A DNA stretch of 64,000 nt from Adineta ricciae (Eukaryota > Rotifera > Eurotatoria > Adinetida > Adinetidae), in NCBI GenBank assembly GCA_905250025.1, contig CAJNOJ010000067.1, positions 4,141 through 68,140 on the forward strand. Direction: 5' to 3'. The translations under genes and the position numbers were made by a program. Shown in pieces: positions 48,217 through 56,816 of the stretch. Position 1 is the first letter of the stretch, and the number at the start of each line of letters is the position of its first letter. Under the pieces are notes generated by a model that was given only the letters and a program-made list of their open reading frames with translations, made no database searches and was not told the origin of the DNA.

Positions 48217-49619
48217 TCATTCGAATGTATCGCTTTGAACTTTTAAATAAATGAGAACATATGCTCGTCGAACATTTAGTGGCTTTAATACATCATCTAC
48301 ATCGATTTCTTTTACATAACTGTCATCAAATTGATACCATCGACGATTGAGATAATTACGTGCTACTGCTGTATAGTGTCCACTTGCAAGACTTCCACTG
48401 TGCAATAAAATAGCAGACAGTTCGTATTGATCATCATTGGACAGTAAATTTGTATGTTGAAGTTGAAATCCAACCGATGTCTCGATTTTTGCACTCGTAC
48501 CGTCAAACGGAAATCGTTTCAGTTGAATAATCAAAGCCGATGGTAATGGTTGGCAAATTGTAGTCTTGTGTCGCGCTGATCGGTATGTCTGACATTCCTG
48601 ACAAAAGTAATCTCCGTTTAAGGCATCCTCATGGCAGAAGTCTTGTATAAGATCTTCTAGACTGACTTTGCGCCGATCGTCTGGATTCAACTGTGGCACT
48701 GAGAGTGACAGAAATGTTGTTGTCTCATCAGCGCTATCAATATGTTCACAATTGTAAGTAGTAGTCATTGATTTAGTATGAAGTTGAAAAAGATTCGTAA
48801 GGAACGAAGTTGAATCAGCTGCTTGCAAAGCTGTAAGAAGTGAATTCATACATTCATGAGAATCTCTCTGGTTGTGATCGGAAAAGAGCGGTGCAGTATA
48901 GCTCATACAAACTTTCAATTTTTCGGGATTGACAGATGTATGTTGGCCGGATGACATTTTTTGTACCAACGAAACGTAGACATCAACTATATTTCCGCCG
49001 ACTGAGGATGTCGGTTGTTTTCTAGCCCATTGGACAAGATCGGGTATACTATTCAGACATTGTAAAGCACTATTCAAATAACAAGTATTTCCAATGTTGC
49101 TAAGACCACAAACACCCGCAGAATTCTGTGTCAACGCTGTACAATGAACTGATTGGGATGGTGATGAAGACTGCCGTAATGGTGGTAAGTGTTGTGGAAC
49201 ATCTAACCGCATTGGTTGGATTTCCCGTGTCGGACATGTCCTCGAAGTATCTTGTTCATTGCTGTGAGGTGTTTCAAGCTTGTACTTTGGTTTCTTGGAT
49301 GCAGTGTCTTTATGGTCGAGCTCTATGAAAAGCAGCAGAAGTGATTCAAAATGCAATTTTAAGCATTGAACTAGGTACCCGGTAGTATTCGATTGCTGAC
49401 TTGCTGCTTAAGCTTTGGTAATTTATTTGGTTTCTTCGTCTCAGATAATTCTAACGTATGATTGAGTGCACTAACATTCAAATGGATGCTTGTTGAACGT
49501 TGGTGCGTTGCTGATGAGCTGTTACCATGCGCGAGTTTAAACTGAGATTCCTGAACCGATGCCAAATGCTTCGATTTAGTCTTTGATATTTTCCGTCTCA
49601 ATGGAAAACAACCTTTCAT
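48217..49619 (-). CDS. Ubiquitin-specific protease (copy 3)
   Basis: Two exons (49619-49379 and 49322-48217) give about 448 residues. The ATG at 49619 directly follows a TTTTCAG acceptor, suggesting a 5' UTR intron. A Ser/Lys-rich N-terminal region of about 175 residues (MKGCFPLRRKISKTKSK...) leads to the USP domain: GVCGLSNIGNTCYLNSALQCL with the catalytic Cys, QRDSHECMNSLL, IIQLKRFPF, SGHYTAVAR with His, and WYQFDDSYV. The second zinc knuckle CQECQ is present, but the first reads YNCEHIDSAD and lacks its CxxC partner, so zinc binding may be lost. The catalytic residues are all intact. Only 32 bp separate its stop from the copy 2 start codon. Confidence 0.88.
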
Positions 49620-49701
49620 CTGAAAAGATACAAACATATAACCAAATCTTGTTTATTGTGTCAATAAGTTTAAAAGATGAAAAGGCGACAAATTAGCGTT
49701 T

Positions 49702-50700
49702 TTATTCGTGACAAAGACGTGGAAACATGGTGTATGTTTGTTGAGCTACTGCGCCACATGGTCGATTGTATGCCGATTTAAAATCACGCTGACAGTCAGT
49801 CTGAGATTTCAAACAGATAAAACAGAATGTATGACCGCATTTGCATCTGTGGTATTTGCATTTTAAATCATAAGAGCCACATTCCATACATTTCGGACAG
49901 CATCGTCGATTTGGTACTTCCATATTCTTGTTGTATTCTAATGTAACTAATTGGTAGGTGATTTTTGTTTCCCAAAAACAATTCACTCGGCATGAATACT
50001 TGTCATTTTTCATCTTTTTTTCTGTTTCATTCCAATCTTCATTACAGAAGAAGCAGAACCATCGTTGACAGTTATTACACTTTTGTTTTGCATACATTGT
50101 GCTGTTGATACCAAATGCTCCGCATCTGCAGATTTGAAAATCGATATTTCGTGCCATCAGCTTAGTTTCATCCATTTGAATGAGCGATTGGATAAATTGT
50201 TTCGTAACGAAAATTGACTCTGGCGGTAGAACTTTGTTACAAGTTAAACAAATCACTTTATAATCCGCATAGATAAAACTGTTGGGAAAGCATTCTTTGC
50301 AAATGATTGAACTACAGCAGTATTTTATACATTTTTTCTCTTCGGTGCAAATCATACATTCAGAATTGGTATGTTGCGTTGGAATTTTACGCAGTTCGTC
50401 CTCAAGATCGACAATAATCGTTGCCTTGTGTGAATCAAGGTCAACCATGCCTGATCCACCATCCATCCGTTGGCATACATAGATGGTTGTATTATTTTTA
50501 ATATTCTTTTTCAATTCGTTGAATTGAGTTGGATTATTATCTTGAATTTCTTGCCCATTAACAATTAGTCGATAATTGTCCGAACCAAATAAGCCTATGA
50601 CTAATTTTTTTATATCTCCAGCAGTATAATCCCCTTTCAATTGTCCAGGGTATTTACTACCCTTCATAGTAGCAAATAGCACATTGATAATATTCGACAT
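49702..50700 (-). CDS. Ubiquitin-like / RBR-type E3 ubiquitin ligase
   Basis: An intronless frame of 332 residues. The first 80 or so residues resemble a ubiquitin fold (MSNIINVLFATMKGS ... YRLIVNGQEI ... TTIYVCQRMDGG), ending in a Gly-Gly where ubiquitin has RLRGG. A Cys-rich part follows: CMICTEEKKC ... ICKECF ... CLTC (RING1), then CRCGAFGIN ... CNNCQRWFCFFCNEDW (in-between-RING), and CCPKCMECGSYDLKCKYHRCKCGHTFCFICL (RING2-like, with candidate catalytic Cys in LKCKYHRC). This order is that of parkin/ARIH-type RBR ligases, though the RING2 spacing is atypical. It would accept ubiquitin from an E2. A TATA-like element lies upstream. The three USP genes follow on the same strand. Confidence 0.82.
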   Translation of the reverse strand: MSNIINVLFATMKGSKYPGQLKGDYTAGDIKKLVIGLFGSDNYRLIVNGQEIQDNNPTQFNELKKNIKNNTTIYVCQRMDGGSGMVDLDSHKATIIVDLEDELRKIPTQHTNSECMICTEEKKCIKYCCSSIICKECFPNSFIYADYKVICLTCNKVLPPESIFVTKQFIQSLIQMDETKLMARNIDFQICRCGAFGINSTMYAKQKCNNCQRWFCFFCNEDWNETEKKMKNDKYSCRVNCFWETKITYQLVTLEYNKNMEVPNRRCCPKCMECGSYDLKCKYHRCKCGHTFCFICLKSQTDCQRDFKSAYNRPCGAVAQQTYTMFPRLCHE

Positions 50701-50822
50701 GCTCTATAACTGATATACTAGCAATAATGACACCTTGTATGCTGGATTTATTGTAAACTTACTTGTAATGTGTTTACTTCAGTCTAAGAAAGAAAGGTAC
50801 TTGGTTGGCAATCGTGATGCAG

Positions 50823-50831
50823 TCTTTATAT
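50823..50831 (-). promoter_or_regulatory. Probable TATA box of the RBR gene
   Basis: On the minus strand this reads TATATAAAG, about 125 bp upstream of the RBR start codon at 50700. No clear initiator was identified. Confidence 0.4.
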
Positions 50832-51299
50832 ATCAACACTATCATGCTATATTGGGAACTCTCCCAGTGTGAGATACTCATCTTGGTTTTTTCCATGTCG
50901 AATTTAATATCCGTCTGTTAATGATGGCGTTAAATTTTACAGAACGGGAGAAAAACAGGCAGCTGTGTACACAGAAGAAACCGCGAAGCAGTCCGCTTCT
51001 ACGCGTTGGAAACGAACGCACATTAAAGGAATTTTAAAAAGTCGTTTTCAACCTTCGATTCTCTCGAAACTACTAATTAATTTAATTTATTTCAAATCAT
51101 ATTTATAATCGATCTAGAGACTACCCTTTTTGGCAGTTATTATGGTGCATCGTTCAGTCAAAACAAACGTGTCTATTGAAACTACGATCACCAAGTTTTA
51201 TTTATTTTTGGTATTCTACGTAGTTGCATAAAAAGACATTAGTTGATAACAGTATTAGAGTGTGAGTGAATTGCATAGGTAACTAGAAAGCATTCATGC

Positions 51300-52366
51300 T
51301 TCGCCTAAATGCAAAATACGGTGCGACGAGTTTTCGGGAACATAGGAGGAAGTGTATGCTATTGAACGTTTATTTTCCAGTTAGTGTACAAGTCGATAGT
51401 TCCTAAGATCGTTGGAAATATTTTTCGGCTAATACAGAGAGCTTTTTATAGGAGAAAGTTAAATAAAAGATTCGCGTAAAACGCTGTATCATGATGTCGC
51501 TGCATTAAATCACCGTTTTATCAACTAATCATAAAATACAAACAAACTATTCTTTTGGCGCCTACTCTGATTTTAATTATCTTAACAATGTAAAATGCAT
51601 GTGCCATGATTTACCGTTACGTCCATGTTTTATTTTGGGCTAAATAATGGTAAAAGTGGAATTCGAATAAAAAAATGAGCATCTACATAGTCATAGCTCC
51701 TTAACAGCGTTTGTTCGGAAGGCCAATGACGCTCCGTTCTCTAGATCATCGAATCGCTTAAAATGGACTTTGGACGCCTTGTCGAGAAAGAGAAAAGATA
51801 ACTAGATGGGCTGTCAGGCTTCGCCCGACCGCGAAATACGGTGCGCGGAATTTCGCCTGTACCTTCATTCTATTTAGCTGAATGGATAGTTTATTTGTGC
51901 AACCATGTAGTTTGAAGTTAGAACTTCTCTAGTTGACATAGTTGAAAATGAATTGCTCACTAAGACTGTATTTAATGGTAGCAAATTTGATTTGACAGAA
52001 GTCATAAAGAAAGTACTCAAATCAAAGCCTCTATGAACTAAAATCTAGAGAAACGTGAGGTCGCCGCATTCATTAATTGTCTTTTCAACTAACCAGAGCG
52101 CACTTCTGACAAATCTTTTCGCGCCTACTCGTCTTTTAATTATCTCCACTGCTTAAAAGATCTTCGCCACAGTTTACCACAGAGTCCGTGTTTTATTTTG
52201 GGCAAACGGCAACAGTTTATGAAATTCTGAGAAAAAAATATCTCATCTTCACCTAGCTGACTGGTCGACAGCGTTTATCCTACAGTTCAACGACGCCCCG
52301 ATCCCTTGATCAGCACGTCACTAAAAATGGACTTTGGACGCCTTGTCGAGAAAGAGAAAAGATAAT
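51300..52366. repeat. Diverged tandem duplication, unit about 520-565 bp
   Basis: Two copies, roughly 51300-51801 and 51824-52366. Matching landmarks in the same order are GCTTCGCC, AATACGGTGC (51315 and 51835), GCGCCTACTC, TTTTATTTTGGGC, ACAGCGTTT and a 42-bp identical stretch at 51760-51801 and 52324-52365. Between landmarks the copies are substantially diverged. There is no coding potential. It is probably of transposon or satellite origin. Confidence 0.75.
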
Positions 52367-52375
52367 AATAATAAT

Positions 52376-52526
52376 AAAAAGACGCGAAGAAACTCAATAA
52401 TACGATGCTAGCGCACCGTATTAAAAAGACGCGAAGAAACTCAAGAATACGATGCTAGCGCACCGTATTAATAAAAAGACGCGAAGAAACTCAATAATAC
52501 GATGCTCCTTAAGGTCGCACCGTATT
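52376..52526. repeat. 47-bp tandem array with palindromic ends (3 units)
   Basis: Units 52376-52422 and 52423-52469 (47 bp each, one difference) and 52473-52526 (54 bp). Each starts AAAAAGACGCGAAGAAACTC and ends in a near-palindrome AATACGATGC-TAGC-GCACCGTATT, with 10-bp arms and one mismatch. In unit 3 the centre is changed by a palindromic CCTTAAGG. The arm sequence AATACGGTGC also occurs in the adjacent 520-bp repeats. Confidence 0.88.
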
Positions 52527-52967
52527 AATTAGCGAAATAGGAAATATTTGGTGAACTTGAATTCATCGATATATACGATGAATCGTATTCAATTTAAAGT
52601 AATTCCACCATTCTTTCTCGAAAATATTCAATAATTCATTTACTTATTGCCTACATTCATTTCAAAATATACTCATCTGTCTAACACCATAAAATTCAGT
52701 TGCGTAGATGTCGCATTTAGTTGACAAAGATTTACCGAAGTTTCGTAAAACATTTCTCTGCTTTCCGATTGGTATCTTACATAAAACTATATTTGTGCTG
52801 TGTTGTTCTTCTTGTATGCAGAAGGAGTGTCTACATCTATCCACATATACATTTGTTGTCGTTGTCGACCACCGATAAACAAACTCAGTTAAATGAAATG
52901 AATGCAAAAGATCATCAAGAGGACACAAGTGCAAAGACTTTTTCTTATCTTTTCTTTTCAGATCGAT

Positions 52968-54209
52968 ATGGGCGGCCCAACCGGAGTACCACAAAAACCA
53001 CAAACAACAACCAAAGATATTCTAATCGATTTTCTTGCTGGTGGAACAGGTTTGTTTTTCTTCTTTCTCCTTCTAGTCTTTACTGTATAATTTTATTTTC
53101 TTCTAGCTGTACGTAGTATCAAATAAAACGCACTCTTTCAATAACATAATTGTTATTTGTAGGGAGCTATTTCAAAAACAGCCGTTGCGCCACTCGAACG
53201 TGTCAAACTTCTTCTTCAAACGCAAGATGTTAATCAGAAAATCTCCGAAGGCAAAAAATACAAAGGATTCGGCGATTGTCTCGTTCGATGCATCAAAGAA
53301 GAAGGGGCTATATCACTCTGGCGAGGCAACTGGGCCAATGTCTTGCGTTACTTTCCAACAGTAATGACAATTTTATTCTTCATAAATAAAACAAACATCA
53401 ACAAATTTTCTCGTCTTTAGCAAGCTTTAAACTTCGCCTTCAAAGAACGCTATCAACGAATGTTCGCAAATTATAATCCAGCGTTGAATCCATACAAATT
53501 CTTCGCTGGTAATTTATTTGCTGGTGGTATGGCCGGAGCAACAGGTTTATTATTCGTCTATCCATTGGACTTTGCCCGTACACGTCTTGGTGTCGACATC
53601 GGCAAATCAGTGAGTGAACGACAATTCAAAGGCATGAATGATTGTATCATAAAAATCTACAAAGCTGATGGCATTCAAGGTAACATCTCAGCTTACTGTT
53701 TCAAACTAAAATTATCTTCTTCTTCTTCTTCGTTTCATAGGTCTCTATCGAGGTTTTGCTATTAGTGTCGCTGGTATTTTTGTCTACCGTGCATTTTACT
53801 TCGGTGGTTATGATGCTGGAAAGAGATTCATGTTTGGCGACAATCCAAATCCCAGCATTCTCTATCGCTTTCTTTTCGCACAATTTATAACATCCTCATC
53901 TGAATTTCTCGCCTATCCACTCGATACTATTCGACGGTACGTACTGTTGAAGCAACTGAGATGAGAGTTCAAACATTGTTTTCCGTTTCTTCTAGTCGTT
54001 TGATGATGCAGAGTGGTCGCGGAGATGTTATCTATCGCGGAACATTCGATTGTGCTCGGAAGATTGCTACAAATGAAGGCCTAACAGCTTTCTTCAAAGG
54101 CAACTTATCAAATATCTACCGTAGTGTCGGTTCATCACTTGTTCTCGTCCTCTACGATGAATTCAAACGATACTTAGTCCTTGCCGGACAAGCATCATAT
54201 GCCAAATGA
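52968..54209 (+). CDS. SLC25A4-like (ANT): ADP/ATP carrier (adenine nucleotide translocase)
   Basis: Mitochondrial inner-membrane carrier exchanging cytosolic ADP for matrix ATP. The start [26 protein letters not shown] (ATG at 52968) follows a UTR acceptor. Three mitochondrial-carrier repeats are seen: [18 protein letters not shown] ... [43 protein letters not shown] ... [13 protein letters not shown]; and [20 protein letters not shown] ... [30 protein letters not shown], to TGA at 54207-54209. The ADP/ATP-carrier signature reads RRRLMM instead of RRRMMM. Reading phase and helix-1 length between 53049 and 53163 require two extra bases, explained by a 2-nt microexon at 53107-53108. The remaining introns are short. 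Confidence 0.94.
53107..53108 (+). other. Inferred 2-nt microexon (CT) of the ADP/ATP carrier
   Basis: The upstream exon ends ACA G at 53049 (phase 1) and the downstream exon starts GGA GCT at 53163 (phase 0), so a direct junction would shift the frame. Between them lies TTTTATTTTCTTCTAG|CT|GTACGT, a strong acceptor and a strong donor separated by two bases. Using it gives [14 protein letters not shown], the exact length of other carriers ([14 protein letters not shown] type), and two introns of 57 and 54 nt, normal for this genome. Confidence 0.65.
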
Positions 54210-54769
54210 TTGGTTTGCTAGCTATTAGCGAAGAAAAAGAAGAGTGGTGCTGTAGATCTAGATATTATTTTTTTTGTGTCTCGTCACACTCCTCTTTTTT
54301 TCGTCATATCCCCGCTTCCTTTTGATCTGAATGATAAATCCTTCTTTCCATTCATCCTGATTTTTCTGTGTGTCTCGAATAAACAGTGAAAGTACTCCTC
54401 TAGTTATTTTCGTCCTTTTGATTTCGAGCACATCAAATTCTCTTTCTGTACAATAGATGTGGAAAAGCAAGGTAACAAGAAATCGTCACATCCACTCCTT
54501 TTTCTTTGTGTCCTATCCATTGGTATTCTATAATAAAACAATAAAAACACAAGGGAATCACTTTCGTTATGTCTGATCGAATGATGTGCTTATTTGACGT
54601 ATACAGATTTTTTTATTATTAATTTATAATACCGAAAATTCATTTTCTTTTCGTTACAATTGCATCACATATTTAATCGAGAGTACGAAACAAAGAGAAA
54701 AGAGAAGAAAAAAAGAAAATGGTTCACTGTAATCTTCTGGTAAACAAAACATCATTGAACTTCAGCTAA
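54210..54769. other. Convergent 3' UTR region
   Basis: About 560 bp between the ADP/ATP carrier (plus) and the DNAJB12/14 gene (minus). AATAAAACAATAAAA near 54531-54546 is a probable plus-strand poly(A) signal. No gene seen. Confidence 0.5.
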
Positions 54770-56281
54770 CTACGCATAAGTACGTGCGAACTGACTTAAT
54801 TTTGTACACGATGGTGTTGTTAATTGCTGCGCTTGTCGATACAGATTATTATCATTCATCATTCTCGCTCGCCAAATCATTGACTCCTTATGTTGTTGTT
54901 CACGATAACATTGATTTCGTAGATCGGATATGTATTCATCAATGACAGATGATTCAAATCGATCGAGTTCGGTCTGTGTGCTCGGCGCACGAAAATCTTG
55001 CTTGACATAGTACTGGATATCAGCCGAACGTGTCGTACGTAGAACGGTATATTTCCTAGAAGATTCGGATTCAAACATGATGCAAACAATAGAATGAAGT
55101 TTACCCGGTGCGATGTAATTGAAATTGAGGTTCGCTTACTAGAAAAGTTCCAATGATTGAAATGAGAAAGAGCAATAAATATGGTAATATTTGAGTAAGT
55201 GTGGTTGTATTCTACAAAAGAAGAAAGAGAGAAAGTGAAGATTGGATAGTCTTTGTCGAAAGTCGCGATTCGAGAAACGCACGGTTTGTGGTGAATGTGT
55301 AGTGAAATGAAATGTGTTTGGATGTTGACGACGTCGATATGCACGATTTGTTGGACCTACAAAGCGCAGAATATATTCTTCTTACAAAATGAATCTTTTT
55401 CCGTACCGGAATAACCAAAGAAAAGATTGAAGATTTCTTCAGCAGAAAAATCATCATCGTCATCGGAATAATAATAGTGGCCACCATGGCCATGATTGCG
55501 GTGATTATTTTCATATTGCGGTTCCATGGCGTGACCATACTGATCGTAATCTTCACGTTTCTTTGGATCACTGAGTACCGAAAACGCTTTACCAATTGCT
55601 AGAATAAAAAGGTCGAAATGAAAGCAAATGGTTCATTGTGTGTTTCGAAAGATAACCTTTGAAAGCTTCAGTAGCACCAGGTGCTTTACATTTGTCTGGG
55701 TGAAACTATACGAAGTCGATGAAAGTGGAGAGAAATATTGATGAAGGTTCAATTTACTTGAAGAGCTAGTTTTCGGTATGCTTTTTTCAAATCAGCTTCC
55801 GAAGCGGTTTTGCTGACACCAAGAATTGTGTAATAGTCTTTACATGTTTTTATTCTAATGAAAAGCGAAATTCAAGTTAAGCGTATCTTCACGAGAAAAA
55901 CAGGAGGAATTACTTTTTTATAGCTTCTTCTTCGGAAGTGAAGTCTTCAGTTGTTTTAGAATTGGTTCGATGTCTAGTATGTGACGAATTGTGATTTGTG
56001 TTTGCACGATCGTGATTAGAAGATGTTGTGTTAGATTCATTCGTAGTACTATTGTTTGATGAATGAGTCGCTCGATGTTTTATTTGGTCTCGAAGATCTT
56101 CAATGGGAAAAGTTCAGAAAAACAATGAAAGAAATCTATGAGATGTACCTTGGGCTTTTTGTGTAGGGAACAGATCTTCAGATTTGTTGATATATCGCAT
56201 CGCTCGGGCATTGTCATTTGTTAACAATGCTCTCTCAGCAAGTTCCAAATAATGCAATGCAGCGTCTTTATTCGCTTCCAT
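54770..56281 (-). CDS. DNAJB12/14-like: DNAJB12/DNAJB14-type ER membrane co-chaperone
   Basis: ER-anchored Hsp40 that recruits Hsp70 for membrane-protein quality control. The start [20 protein letters not shown] (ATG at 56281) is the characteristic tail-anchored-J-protein N-terminus with a tetratricopeptide-like helix pair. A Ser/Asn/His-rich linker follows, then the J domain [26 protein letters not shown] with the HPD motif in [16 protein letters not shown], and [19 protein letters not shown] His/Gly and acidic segment with [12 protein letters not shown] comes next. One transmembrane helix ([18 protein letters not shown]) and the luminal DUF1977 region with YYVKQDFR and [14 protein letters not shown] complete it, ending TYA at 54770. 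About seven short exons. Confidence 0.93.
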
Positions 56282-56816
56282 TTGTTTGTACAAGAAATGA
56301 CAGTGAATTCAAATCGAATTGACAGATAAAAACATAGTGAAAAGAACGGAGAATATACAGACCAAGACAATCGATCTATTAAGATAAACAAAATGGTATG
56401 TATTGCACTGAAACCAAAATAAGAAAGATTTCAGTGAGTAAGTGTCTGGTAGGATAAGAGGAATGATGTGTAGACGTAAGCAGTTCGTCATCTGTCTATC
56501 GAACTGAACTGAACTATAGAAAAAGTAAATAATCAATGTCGCTTCTTTCACCGATTGGATGGATTTCAAGCCAATGTAGAGCATTATTAACGATAGATAT
56601 CACTGTGTTGTAAGGAAAGAAGTATCAGGAGAAGATTTCGTTATTGAAATTTAATCAATTCTTTTCTATTCTTGACAACGAAACATTTGAGTTTCAATTA
56701 ATTATGTACGTGAACAGTTGTATTACAGGCTGAAGCCATTGAGAGAATATAATAAATTCGAAATAACAAACCGATAAAAAAGAAAATTTCGGACAAAAAA
56801 ACGAGATTGAATTTCG
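56282..56816. promoter_or_regulatory. Upstream region of divergent genes
   Basis: About 535 bp between the DNAJB12/14 gene (minus) and the Ser/Thr-rich protein (plus). It holds both promoters; no convincing core motif was recognised. Confidence 0.4.

Larger units (their letters stand above)
50701..52967. other. Repeat-rich intergenic region
   Basis: About 2.3 kb with no gene. It contains the RBR promoter at its left edge, the diverged duplication and the 47-bp array listed separately, and on its right the 5' UTR and upstream region of the ADP/ATP carrier, including a UTR intron ending at about 52961. Confidence 0.6.

Noticed and set aside
52376..52526. CRISPR-like array
   Set aside because: The units are contiguous tandem copies without unique spacers, in an animal genome.
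53050..53090. Read-through GLFFFFLLL in the ADP/ATP carrier
   Set aside because: This is the pyrimidine-rich intron translated in frame; it ends in a stop and breaks a highly conserved helix.
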